Positions 47,430 to 58,527 of a DNA stretch of 64,000 nucleotides are shown here, one piece after another. Made by a program: the position numbers and the translations under genes. This DNA is from Cryptomeria japonica (taxonomy: Eukaryota; Streptophyta; Pinopsida; Cupressales; Cupressaceae): positions 909,731,009 to 909,795,008 of the forward strand of contig NC_081414.1 of NCBI RefSeq assembly GCF_030272615.1, written 5' to 3'. Every line of letters begins with the position of its first letter. Position 1 is the stretch's first letter. The notes beneath the pieces are model-generated. The model was not told where the DNA came from, ran no database searches, and saw only the letters and a program-made list of their open reading frames with translations.

Positions 47430-47830
47430 TTTAAATAATTACAGGTGTAGCTTATATTAGTAGGAACACTGACTTCAACTCAATTGTAGGGAAATTTCAA
47501 GCACTGATGGTATGTAGATGGCACTGCTTGCATTTTATGAATCCATGGTCTACCCAGCAAGATGTTGTAGGATAAGGGAAGGTCAAGAACCTGACAAATA
47601 ACATCTCTTTTCATAGGTCCCACCCTGATTGGTAATAGCACCAGACCTTTAGAGGTTCTTTATTCTTCATCATAAGCTTTGATTATTACTTTCTTTCTTG
47701 GATCTATATCATTCTCAGAAATCCCAACTGTATTAATAAATTATAGGTATAAATATTCAACCCAACACCTCCATTTATCAAAACATGTTTGACTCAGTGT
47801 TTATGGATCATAGCTTCAATGTGCAATGGC
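47430..47830 (-). pseudogene. T1 protease
   Basis: On minus: VLINGGVGLNIYTYNLL, VGPMKRDVICQVLDLPL, SYNILLGRPWIHKMQAVPSTYHQCLKFPY. This is the Tat-type protease; the active-site position reads Asn-Gly-Gly, and the C-terminal LLGRPWIH motif is standard. A TAA follows LKFPYN. Confidence 0.7.
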
Positions 47831-48114
47831 TAGTTATGTGGATGATTTAAGGAATTATCATCTTCTTCAGAGAAAGACAGGTAGTGAGGTGAAGTCAGGT
47901 GACCCACCATAGATTGAAACTAATCCAAATATAAGTATTTAGGGATGTTAGTAGCAAGAAAATATTACTCCAGAATCTCTCTATGAGCAGAAGAGATCTT
48001 AAGCAGTTCAAGAATGGAGATTTGAGCAGTAGTTTGTTTTAATTGTTCAACAATATTGTAACCAAAAAAAGATGATGAAGCCGGCTGTTTAGATTTAGCC
48101 ATGATCGTATCTGG

Positions 48115-49860
48115 TTATTTGTTTGAAGAAGTGGGTATCTTTGATGTTGTCAATGGATTTGATGATGTGTGATTAGGAGAGAAGAAACTAGCTCCTTTGA
48201 GAGTAACTTTTTTTTTAGCACGAGTCACGACATTCACAGTTCGCGGTTTGTTTTGCTCATCTTTGACTATGATCACATTGTAATATTCAGATTGGGAAGG
48301 TTCAAGCATGTTGACCACATTATCATTGTTGGTATAGGTGTAATTGATTTTGGCACCTCTCTTGGATTTTGAGGAATCACCCTACTCATAAGCAGGTAAG
48401 GGATCTTTGAAAGCTTTGTGATTAGCATTAGTTGCATGATTTCCAACAATAATTTTGCCAACATCGATAACATCTTGAATCTCTTGTTTGAGTTTCATGC
48501 AATTATTTGTTGTATGACCCTTATTTTGATGATATTCATAATACTCATTTTCCCTCCACCATTTGGGTTTGACTTCAAGATCATATGGTTTGGAGTTGTC
48601 AGGCAATGTGACCAGTTCATTTGCCAACTGAGTCTTAAGAGCTGATCATAGGATTCTCCCAGAGGATTAAAATCATGTTTAGGCTTTGAAACCCAAGGTT
48701 TCTCTTTAAACCACTCTTTTGATTTCTTAGGAGGGTTTTCTGCAGTGCTTTCAACTGCTTTAAGGGCTTGTGTGCCACTAGTCATATTAAATATTGTTGG
48801 TTTTTATTTTGGTTTAGCAGTATCAACCACTCCATCATTAACAACATTTTTGTTATTATCTTTGTCTCATTTCCAGTATTTGTTCTTCTCTTTGGAACTA
48901 GAGCCTTGTTGTGTTTCTTTATAAAGTGATATATCTCCTTTCCTTACAAGAACATCTTCCATTTTGAGAGTACTATCCACTATCTTGTTGAATGAAGGGT
49001 ATACTTTCATCTGGATATTATATTTCAACTCAGGAATCAAATTATTAACAAAGATGTCCATATTCTCAGAATCAGGAATGGGTCGTAAATATCTAGAGAG
49101 CATCTTTCTCCAACGTTGAAGGAAAGTGAGAAAAGGTTCTCATGTCTTTTGTTTGGTATTACAGAGCTCGATCATGGTGATTGGATGATGAATGTTATAG
49201 GAGTATTGTTGAAGAAACAATTTAACCAGCCCATCAAAAGATTTAATTCCCAAATGCAGGCTTGAAAACCACTCCATAGCTTGTCCTCCTAGACTTCTTG
49301 GAAAGAGACACATGAGATATGTTTGTTCATGCATGAACTCCATACATAAAGCACAGAATTCTTGGACATGGTCTTGAGGATCTGAGTTACCATCTTATTT
49401 TTCAAACTTAGAAATTTCCACTCTTGAAGGAAATGGAGGCATGTAAAGGTTCTTGTCAAATGGGAACGAGTAGATCGTGTCCAAAGAATACTACGTAGAT
49501 GATTTATCCTTGTTTTTAATTTCCTTGATTTCAGTTTGCAATGCTTGCAATTGTTTGGTTACCAACATTAATGGAGCATCTTCTTCTTTAGTGATAAGGC
49601 TTTCAATGTTATAATCAATGGGAAGTTTACACCTTGTTTTGGTAACTCTAGAAAATGCTCTTCTTTTTCTCTGGCCATGATAATTTTCATCATTTTTGGG
49701 AATTGACAGTAATTTATAACAGCTTCTGTAGGTTCAGAAGCTTTAGACCTGGTAGATGAGGAGTCACTCTTAGTAGCATGGGTGCTAATATTATCATGAG
49801 TATTATGTTTAGCAGCTTCTCTTTCTTGCCTATCTCCAGACATGGTGGGAGATAAGGGTT
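48115..49860 (-). pseudogene. T1 gag
   Basis: It starts with a polar N terminus (MSGDRQEREAAKH) and shows the retrotransposon Gag core: LMCLFPRSLGGQAMEWFSSL, FLQQYSYNI, MLSRYLRPIPDSENMDIFVNNLIPELKYNIQM, then a zinc-knuckle remnant YEYHQNKGHTTNNC (the first Cys now Tyr). Stops occur between these segments, including TGA/TAA at about 49139 and 48866. Confidence 0.75.
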
Positions 49861-52361
49861 GATCAAAAAGTGGTATACTTGACGATGAAGGTTTGTCAAG
49901 GATGAGATCTTCTATAAAGAATGGATTAGCCTATAATGAAAAGGACTATCCTTTACCTTTGGCAGCTATCTTACAAGAACTTCTAGTTTGAAAAAGCATT
50001 TACAATTGATGCGACCGAGAGCTAGAAGTGATACAGATGTCAAGATCAAATTAGAGCTAGTTGTTTGTTTGATGTAATGATTGAGTAAAGTGATTGAGAC
50101 CAAGTCTAGTTTTAGGAATGATCTATCCTGTATAAGATGTGATCTAAGTAGACTAGGCTGATTAGATTGATGAAGGATTGATTGAACTAGCTAAGATATA
50201 ATCAACCAAATCATGTAACACAATGATAGGGGTACACTGTCAAAAAATTTTATGCTCAGGATGAAAATGACCAGATATACGCTCACTATAGACTAATTAG
50301 GAAAGTATAATAGATTTGAAAAAGAATACAAAAAAGACAAGCTTCCGGACTGAATGAATCAAAGACTCATATGATAGAGTACTACGACTTAGACAACAGT
50401 TGAAGGACTTCCAGATGACACACTGGGATCCTCGTACGAGTTGCTGCTTATTCTCGCATGACAATATAAAGCCTATTAGACGACAAATTGTCAAAGATGA
50501 TGATGACTTGTATGATAGTATAGTACTTACCAGATGAAAATTCTTTTTGGCTTGTATGACAAACTGGTAAAGATAAACCCTAGGTGTTAAGACTCATACG
50601 ATAGAGTACTATGACTCAGACAATAGTTTAAGGACTTCCAGATGACACACTGGGATCCTCATACGAGTTGCTATTTATTCTCACATGACAATATAAGGCC
50701 TATCAGATGACAAACTATCAAAGATGATGATGACTCGTACGATAGTATAGCACTTACCAGACGACAATTCTTATTGGCTTGTACGACAAACTGGTAAAGA
50801 TAAACCCTAGGTGTACAACAATTCTCAGAGGGTAGTATGACAAAATAGAAGACTCGTACGACACAAGACCGGACAAGGACGAGTTTCTGACAAGGATAGA
50901 GTTTTGACCACTAAGTTTTTTATGTTTTGATTGTTTTCCATTTTTTGTGGTTTTAGTTTCAATTTCCAGGATAAAGACACAACAAACACGCAAGATGTAA
51001 AGTGACTTCAAGCACAACACGCTAATTCTAAGGAAGTTGGCTCAGAGAGAAAACCTTTGCTTCTAGACTCATGTACACACCTAATAGCTAATCAGAATAC
51101 GGCCATTGATTCTCATGCAATGGATTCTCAACGCCGTATTAGCCAACTCCAAACACTAATGGGAGCACGATATGGCAAGTATCTTGGGAGAGTAACTATC
51201 TCCTTGCACAAAGATTATCCCCCTTTAGGAGGTGAACTGGGTAGCTTTTATCTTAAAGTTCTTAGTAAGGATTTCCGATCGAAATTGCCCCTTGAAGTCG
51301 CGCAAGCATGATTGAGGCCTATAGCCTGACAAGGTACCGAAACAAGATGTAGTCATGCAAGCGTGATTGAGACCACAAGGCCCTACAAAATTCCCGATAT
51401 GAGAGATCTCAAAGAGAAACTTCAAATAATCTTGTCCTCCAAGACTTTAATCCTGAAAGGCCTATTTATTATAGTGAGTCAGAATTCTTGGGTCTAGTTG
51501 TACTAACTTGGGTCATTTTTACAGGGTGATTACTTTTTCCCACTGTGACAGGCTGCTAAAAGATACACAAATCTCAAACTAGAAAAACTTCAAGGGTCTG
51601 GATTTTTTATTGTTTGTGTAGACAAGAGCATACTCTCCTACCTTTTAGACTCTTCTCAAACATGAAAAACAAACTTGTTCATTAATAATATCTCAATTTA
51701 AGTGCCTAGAAATGAATTAACAAATACACAATGTTCAGTTGATTCTCCTTAGGTAACCTGCAAAAACAACGAATCAGTAGTCATATTGTTTTTTAGCAAT
51801 GGATTCTTTGACAGGGATAAGTTTGATTGAAGGATTCTTTGACAAGTGTTCTGCAAAAACATGTTAGGCTATGAAATATCTCTTAGGTAGATAGAAGATA
51901 GATCAAGGTTAGCATTAGTATTAGAAAAATTCAATCAGAAAACCCTAAAATTAACCACTCTATTTTTAATATGACAAAACAGTAACTCGTATGAGTAACT
52001 TTACAGAGCCATACGATAATTATCAGTAGACAATATGACAAAAGATGGCATCTAACATAAATGTGTATGAGTTTTCTCAGCTTACCGCACGATAAAATAG
52101 TAATCCGTACGAGTTTTATCACATAGTCGAACGATTATTCTCAGCAAACCAGATGAGTAAACACATAATGAAATGATAGAATCATAATATCATACGATGA
52201 TTCCCAAAGAACCAGATGATAAAACTTTGAACTCGTATTGTGTGCTACATAAACTCATACAATAGTTTGCATAGACTGTATGGACAAAATTTGGAAACTA
52301 AAAAGAAATGATTGCAAGGCCGAACAATTGAATTCTCGAGCTCCACAATGGGTGCCAAAAA
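49861..52361 (-). promoter_or_regulatory. T1 5' leader with CTCGTACGAG motifs and primer site
   Basis: No gene is supported. The primer site lies at 52341-52360 (minus: TTTTGGCACCCATTGTGGAG), the TGGCGCC-like type used by Tat elements. CTCGTACGAG-type motifs lie at 50365-50870 and 51975-52265; a perfect 10-bp palindrome is at 50431-50440. A 227-bp tandem duplication spans about 50356-50815. Confidence 0.6.
50356..50815. repeat. 227-bp tandem duplication in T1 leader
   Basis: Two units repeat CTTCCAGATGACACACTGGG, CGAGTTGCT, AATATAA, and AAACCCTAGGTGT at a distance of 227 bp (for example GGGATCCTC at 50425 and 50652). Each unit contains several CGTACGA motifs. Confidence 0.8.
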
Positions 52362-53355
52362 TGTGTGTGTGAAAAGTGGTAATCTGCAAGTTGTAAGGCA
52401 CAAACACTTCAATAAATCATTGCATCCATGGTTAGAAAGATATAATCAATGAATGTAAAAACCATAACAAATTGACCTATTGCCTTCTAAAAGATGTGAG
52501 TATAGAATCGCTCTCATATTTTTGTAAGCATTACCAGTGACTAAACTACACCAAGACGAAGAATTTAATCTATATGAGCACAAAATTAAGCTAAATGGAT
52601 GAAAGATTAAGCTAAATATGCAAGATTAAGCTATGATTGATTAAACTAAATATGCAAAAAGCTAAGATGCAATAATCTCAAAGCACAATATTATCAATGA
52701 GTCTAGAGAAAAAACAACATAATAACAATAAATCTCCAGGGTTCTTTGATTGGGAGATGAGGGCCTGAATTTATAGAAAATCGAGCGAGAGACCAATGGT
52801 CAAGATCGAATAATGATAAGCTGTCGAGATTCTCCAAGAGGAAGCACAATCTAGGTTAATTGATGTGATTGACTACTTTTCTTAGTTTTAAAGGAAATTG
52901 AGCTAAAATTAAGGTAAAATCAGAAAAATTGATTTATTCCATATTTTTATTCAATTTTGAGATTTAATTGTTTTAATTGCTTTTCTGAGATTTTTCAATT
53001 TATTAGATTTTTAAGATATCTCAATTTGATTCCTTTTTCCAAATTTAATTCTTTTTTCAAATTAATTTCTTTTTTTATGCTTTAATGGAAAATTGATTTA
53101 TTAATTAAATATGCTAGGATATTTAATTAAATAAATAGGATAAGTGATCAAAATGATTTACTTGGAATGATTAATTAATTAAATAAAAATTTAGTTAATA
53201 TAGAATGATTTATTTGCCATGTGACATTGATGATTTAAGAATTAATTAATTAGGTGCTCCAAATTGATTTAATTTAATTGCCTTTGGTTAGGACCTTGGT
53301 GATGTAGTCGAGATTAGGGGCCCATGGTTTAGGTGACCATTTTTAGGGTATTACA
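52362..53355 (-). repeat. T1 5' LTR (right)
   Basis: 994 bp, aligned with 32296-33290; differences are scattered single bases and short gaps. Followed on plus by the CCCCT duplication. Confidence 0.88.
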
Positions 53356-53360
53356 CCCCT

Positions 53361-53722
53361 TTTTGTTTTATTCTTTCAATTAATTATTTCATCAAAAGCC
53401 CTAATTAATTACTATTTCGACCTTCAAGGCCCAATTTCGCATATCTAAACATCTTAAGCTGGTGCATCCACTTGGGGATCACCATATAATCATGACACCT
53501 TGCATCCCTAAAAATTTGGAAAAACATTGGTCGGACCGACGTGATTCACATCGGTCCCTACTTTTTCTCCCTGAATTTTGGGATCATGTTTTGGTGGTAT
53601 TATAATATTTGAATCTGACTTTGTGTGAAATTATATCATTTCTAGGTCGGCCTATGATCAAAAAAAATTTAGGGTTTCATACATATAGCCTTTTCTTTCC
53701 TCTTTTGAAGGAGCCTCTTATG
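53361..53722. other. Flank of T1 insertion, no gene
   Basis: AT-rich repeat-like sequence without a recognisable gene; it was continuous with 32110-32290 before T1 inserted. It contains a short inverted GGTCGGACCGAC-like segment at about 53532. Confidence 0.5.
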
Positions 53723-54765
53723 TGTTAGGTCCTGGAGACAACTGAGAGGGGGGGCTGAATCAGTTGTCAAATGAATTTAAACCACAACTTAATCAACTTT
53801 TTGCTTAATACCGGTGAAACAATTTGTTATATCGGTGGATAGTTTTATCAAATAATTGCAATACCGGTAAAGATTAATGCATGAAACAAAAAGACAAAGT
53901 CATCCACAACACATAACACCAATATTTGTATGTGGAAACCCTGTAAGGGGAAAAACCATGGTGGGAAACCTTACCCACAATCAGATGATACTACTACAAA
54001 TAGTAAGTGTATACAAATGGGGTCTACACATGCAGAAAGGCCAAGCGCCTAGAGCTCATTGCTCAAACACAAAATGGGAGTCACACTGACTACAATTGGA
54101 TGGTTAAATCCAATAAGAATGTACTACTCAAAATAGCATCTTCATATATTGGATTCAGTACCGGTGTAGTTCTGATATGCTTTCACAAAAGCCTAGCTTC
54201 ACCTTCGAATGATGTCTACGTGTATAGCTCTGCTTATTCTTGCATATACCTTCACAAAATTATTTTTCGCATTCCACATCCGATCTTACAAATAAGATCT
54301 TACATTTATACCATACCCTAAGACCAATTTTAGTAGGTCGGCTCTAAAGGATAATACAATAAAATTAATTTACAAATAAATTAATATCTGATGCAATAGG
54401 TGATTCACCATGTCGGCTTAATACATTTACAATAATAATAAGTCATCTCCATAGTGTGCCATGCTGATCTGGAAAAGATAAACCTGTCGGTGTAACATGG
54501 ACCTATTTGCCGGTAACAACAAATATGTAAATACGAATATGCCAATTAACAAAAATTCAAGACAAGGTGTCCACATAATATCTTCGACATAACCAAGTGT
54601 TTTCCATATCATTCCAAGTGTCGATGATCATTATATCCTACTGGTGTACCAGATACCGGTGACTATTCATTAGTCATTTGCTTTCTGGTGAATGTTGTTA
54701 ATTCTCCAAAGTGCCAAAATTTTAGTAGGTGTTGACATCAATGACAAAACCATACCAAAATACCA
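53723..54765 (-). repeat. Copia element C 3' LTR
   Basis: The segment begins TGTTAGGTCC on plus and ends near ATACCA. On the minus strand it follows a purine tract CCAAAGGGGGAGA (54770-54785), which identifies it as a 3' LTR of a minus-strand element. It has the common GGTGGGAAACC and CATGGTG wording. No gene inside. Confidence 0.65.
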
Positions 54766-55139
54766 AAAATCTCCCCCTTTGGCATTGATGGCAACACAAT
54801 ATGGAAAAACCATCAAAGTGCCAAAACAAAAATGCCAAATACCAAAAACAAACAATTACCAAGGTATAAGTAAACTCAATCTCAAAGTAATAATCTCTCC
54901 CCCTGAGAGTAACATGTGTTTCCTTGTGTTCCATGTTTTCCCATACCAATCTCTCCCCCTTTGACATCAAATGCTAAAGTTATTACAAAACCAAGTTCAT
55001 ATACAAAATACCAACCAATTTAGTATACCAACTACTCCCCTTGAGAAGTAGCTTCCTCATCAAAGCTGAAGTAAAAGATTTCTCTATTAATTCTGCTGAT
55101 TGATGACAAATATCAACTCTCTAAGTATCTACCAGTGGG
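54766..55139 (-). other. Copia element C 3' untranslated part
   Basis: Noncoding segment between RNase H and the 3' LTR. Several CTCCCCCT runs (purine tracts on minus) occur at about 54770, 54895 and 54950. Confidence 0.55.
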
Positions 55140-55365
55140 GGTATGACCCCGAGCTGATCTCTGAGATATTCAAAAGTCTCTTTAGGCAGAGGTTTAGTAA
55201 AAATTTCTGCAATCTACTCTTTAGTATTCACATAAACCAGTTTTATCTCTTGTGCTTCAACATGTTCCCTTAGAAAATTCAATTTGATAGAAACATGTTT
55301 GGTTTTAGAATGTAATACCGGATTCTTAGATATATCAATTGTTGTAGTGTTATCACAATAGAAAG
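55140..55365 (-). pseudogene. Copia element C RNase H C-terminal part
   Basis: On minus: YCDNTTTIDISKNPVLHSK, KHVSIKLNFLREHVEAQEI, and IAEIFTKPLPKETFEYLRDQLGVI, a copia RNase H tail with one stop. It is cut at 55365 by T2; the rest of the element should lie beyond T2's other end. Confidence 0.85.
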
Positions 55366-56836
55366 TGTATGCAGGAAAAGTGGGCGAATAAAACTTAATA
55401 TATGAAAATATGTTAGAATACTAGTCCACACACACACACAGGACTTCTTGATACAAGCTATGGAGTAACGTAGTATTACTCAGCTTCCCAAGGAGGGTCC
55501 CATGGTTCTCTATCTCACAATGTCCCTCAAACCAATGTTTTTACTCTCAGATCACTGAACAAAATGGTTTAGGGATGGCAAATATGAGAATGAGAGATGC
55601 TTTTGATTGATTTTAGTATGAGATGTGTTGTAAGTTATGTATGATGCTAAAATGCAATAATCTAAATGATAAGATGACAAGATTAGTATGGATACTATCC
55701 TAGCATACTATATTTAGTCTATGATTGAGCTAAAATGATAAAGAAAGTAATCTAAGCATGCATATTAGTCTAATTTATGATCTAAAAGAGGCTAAATGAA
55801 GAGCATAAAGATGATGAAAAAGCTTGAAAGTATTTGAGCATAAGTATAATGCTTCAAATTTGAAAGATGATTGTTAAAAATGGAGGAATGAGAGCTCTAT
55901 TTATAGCACAAATAGGGCAATGGATGGTCAGGATTGAAAGGTTTAATCAAAGGCCAAGTTTGAAAGTTGGGGATCCATGTGCACAATTGGCACCAATGAT
56001 ATGGTGACAAATGTCAACACAGGATTGGGTTGAAAGAAGAGGTTGGAGGCATTAAAGGCCTGAGAAGACCTCATGGTTATCTAAAGGCTAAGGGTCAAGT
56101 CTAAGTTAGGTTTACCCACTAGATTAAGAGTTAATCCAAGGATAAACCTTTGTGCAAATGATTAAGAGATAATCATGGTCAAAGCATTAATGGCCTGATG
56201 AGACCCTTGGGTTGGATAGAGGTTGAGTCAAAACAAATGTTTTAACCATGTGGGAAGGTTTGAATTCACCATTAATGGTTATTGGAGACTTTGGGGATTA
56301 AGTGGTTGAAGATTGGAAGCCTTTAATGGTTTTCAAAGACTTTAAGGGTTTTGGTGGTTGAAGGTTGAAAACCTTCAATGGTTATCCAAGACTTTGGGTC
56401 ATTTGAGAAGTGACCTCCCTTTGCTTAGGGATGTGACAAAGTTTAGAGGAGGGTTAGGTTAATTAGAATCGATTAGAAGATTCTAGAAGGGATTAGGAAG
56501 GGGTTTGGGATTTTGCAAGTGGATGGGGGGGATAATAGGATTTAATTGAATTAAATGATTTTCATTCAATTTGGTTGAAATTAAATAAATTTGATTTATT
56601 CAATTTAGGATAACTATTTAATTAAATTTGAATTTAATTAAAAGTGGCTAGGGGGATTTAATTGAATAAAATGATTTATTCATTAAATGGGTATAGTGAA
56701 TTTAATTTAAATAAATTGAGTAACTTATTTAATTAAATAGAAGAATGTGGATAATTTAATTAAATTGGATTTAATCAAATAGAAAAATGAACATAAAATA
56801 TTCATTTAGGAATATGGTCATTTTTATACGTCTACA
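55366..56836 (-). repeat. T2 3' LTR (left)
   Basis: On plus it runs from TGTATGCAGGAAAAG (or TGCAGG at 55370) to TACGTCTACA. On minus it is preceded by the polypurine tract AAGAGGGGCAAAA (56837-56849). It contains a run of about three 52-bp repeats (about 56270-56405, GGTTGAAG...CTTTAATGG) and an AATTTAATTAAA-rich end as in T1. Confidence 0.75.
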
Positions 56837-57205
56837 TTTTGCCCCTCTTTGAAGTGACGTGTGTGCACATGTTATTTCAAAGAAAATGATGTCCTATTAT
56901 GATTTATGATCAAATGCAATTTTTTTTTGTGTCCCTCTTTTGATTTGTCAGTCATGCCCCAGATTTGATGTGATGCCCCAGATTTGATGTGTTGTGTGAT
57001 GCCCCCTCGGGAGATGAATCAATATTTTTTTTTTTTGGAAAATTTCTGATTTAAATTGATGGCGTTCGTATGATGTGTAGGATTTCATCCGTGTAGTAAG
57101 TGTGTAAATTGATTCATCTCCCGATAAATTACAAATGTTTTGGCATAGGGGAGATCGCGACCATATTACAGGCCCAGTTAGCTAACCCTAATTTGATTTT
57201 CCTCC

Positions 57206-57213
57206 TATAAAAG
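57206..57213 (+). promoter_or_regulatory. TATA box of T2 antisense PMD gene
   Basis: CTCCTATAAAAGG lies 75-82 bp before the ATG at 57288. The predicted start near 57237 gives a 5' UTR of about 50 nt. The region 56850-57200 upstream is AT-rich and would be the promoter. It lies on the strand opposite pol. Confidence 0.6.
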
Positions 57214-57287
57214 GGGAAAAGGGCTTGATTTAAAGTCATTTGTGCTTTGTTGACTTTGAAGAAAAGAGAATTTTCTCTGGAGAGAAA

Positions 57288-57362
57288 ATGCCTATTCCCT
57301 ATCATAGACATCGTTTCGAGCGCGTTCGGAGGTACCGGAGACCAGTAGCGCGTGGACCACCA
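57288..57362 (+). pseudogene. T2 antisense PMD gene, exon 1
   Basis: ATG 57288 opens 25 codons (MPIPYHRHRFERVRRYRR and on), strongly Arg-rich, ending at the donor CCACCAGTAAGT. The phase is 0. The basic N terminus could be a nuclear-targeting or nucleic-acid-binding tail (inference). Confidence 0.6.
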
Positions 57363-58527
57363 GTAAGTCAACCCTTTTGACCCCTTTTTGATTTTTTATT
57401 TTGTCATTTTTAGGTGTTTTTTGAATTTTCAAGTTCGGACAAATCGTTTTAGCACGTCTAGGATGTAGATTAGCGCATACGAAGTACACGGTAGCGCATA
57501 GAAGTCAATTTAGGGGTTGCGTCCGAAATAATTTTGGTAGCGCATAGGTCACCTGGGTTAGCGCGTCCACGTAGAATAGCGCAGGTAATGCGTTTAGTAG
57601 CGCTTTGGAGGAACAGGGTAGCGCGTAGGACTAACCTAGCGCATAGGAGTCGCAGAAGTTCGCATGAAACAGGGAGTTTAGCACGTAGGCATAACCTAGC
57701 GCATAGGGCTGAAAGGGTAGCACCTAGGCAAAGGGGTTTAGCGTGTAGGATAAACCCAGCGCATAGGATGAAAAGAAGAGCGCTTAGGGAGGATAGACTA
57801 GCGCGTAGACAGAGTCTAGCGCATAGGGTAGTTTGGGTAGCGCAAGGGAGGAAAATATTAGCGCGTAGACAATGTCTAGCGCATAGGCGAAATTAGATAG
57901 CGCATGAGTAGAAAAGGGTAGCACATAGATCAAATCTAGCGTAGAAGGCAGACAGACTAGCGCGTAGGACAAGCAGCCTAGCGCATGGGTTTGTTTTAGC
58001 GCATTTTAGGTCTGTTTTAGCGCATCCATAAAAATTTTGTGTTTTGGGCAGATTTTGAAAAGTTGTGTTTTTGCGTGCCTGTCGTGTTTTTGATGTATGT
58101 ATCCAAGATGAGTATTTGTATAACTTGTTTTGATGTGCAATTTTCCAAGTTATGTATAGATATCAAGCTGTTTGTGTTGATCAGAACATGATTATTTGCG
58201 TTGTCTGTTTTAAGTTCAAATGTGTATGAAAGCCTGAGTTGTTTTACAAGCCGATATGGGTTGGAAACTTGAATTCTTTTACAAGTTTTGATATGGGTGG
58301 GAAACTTGAGTTGTTTTACAAGTTTGTGATTGTGGTACTTGAGTTGTTTTACAAGTTTTGATATGGTTTTTGAGAACTTGAGTTGTTTTACAAGTTGATA
58401 TGAAATGATAGGAGTTTGAACTTGATGTAGATGAGAAAATTTGTTTCATGTTTTTGATGTAAGTTTGATTTTGATATCTTTGTATTGATATGGAAATTGA
58501 TATTGGATATGTTTTGTTTGTTGACAG
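57363..58527 (+). other. T2 PMD gene intron with motif array
   Basis: GTAAGT at 57363 and TTGACAG at 58527 bound a 1,165-bp intron. It holds the 60-bp higher-order array (57538-58027) and a second, looser repeat at about 58229-58405 (ACTTGAGTTGTTTTACAAGT with TTTGATATGGG). If retained, the array keeps a 120-codon open frame, but the splice signals make an intron more likely. Confidence 0.6.
57538..58027. repeat. 60-bp higher-order array of TAGCGC(A/G)TAGG motifs
   Basis: Motif starts lie at 57538, 57559, 57577, 57598, 57619, 57637, (57658 degenerate), 57679, 57697, 57718, 57739, 57757, 57778, 57799, 57817, 57838, 57859, 57877, 57898, 57919, 57937, 57958, 57979, 57997, and 58018. The spacing is 21, 18, 21 bp repeated eight times. 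Motifs alternate between GCGCATAGG and GCGCGTAG forms. Isolated motifs occur upstream at about 57345, 57450, 57471 and 57492. The interval sequences vary, so the motif rather than the whole unit is conserved. Confidence 0.9.

Larger units (their letters stand above)
32296..53355 (-). mobile_element. Ty3/gypsy Tat-type element T1
   Basis: It is a complete insertion of 21,060 bp with LTRs of 995 and 994 bp and a CCCCT duplication at 32291-32295 and 53356-53360. Gag-pol lies on minus (right to left): gag, protease, RT, RNase H, second RNase H, integrase. The second RNase H marks the Tat lineage. Between integrase and the 3' (left) LTR sits an antisense PMD gene. A copia-like element G is nested in the RT/RNase H junction. 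Gag-pol has many stops, including a changed RT catalytic box. Confidence 0.85.

Noticed and set aside
57534..57896. A 120-codon plus-strand frame and a 62-codon minus-strand frame through the motif array, with Arg-rich 20-residue periodicity
   Set aside because: All motif spacings are multiples of three and the motifs lack stops in some frames, so open frames on both strands are a by-product. Splice sites on both sides place the array in an intron.
57538..58027. Regularly spaced repeats resembling a CRISPR array
   Set aside because: Eukaryotic retrotransposon context, spacing of 18-21 bp with 8-11 bp motifs, and no cas genes.
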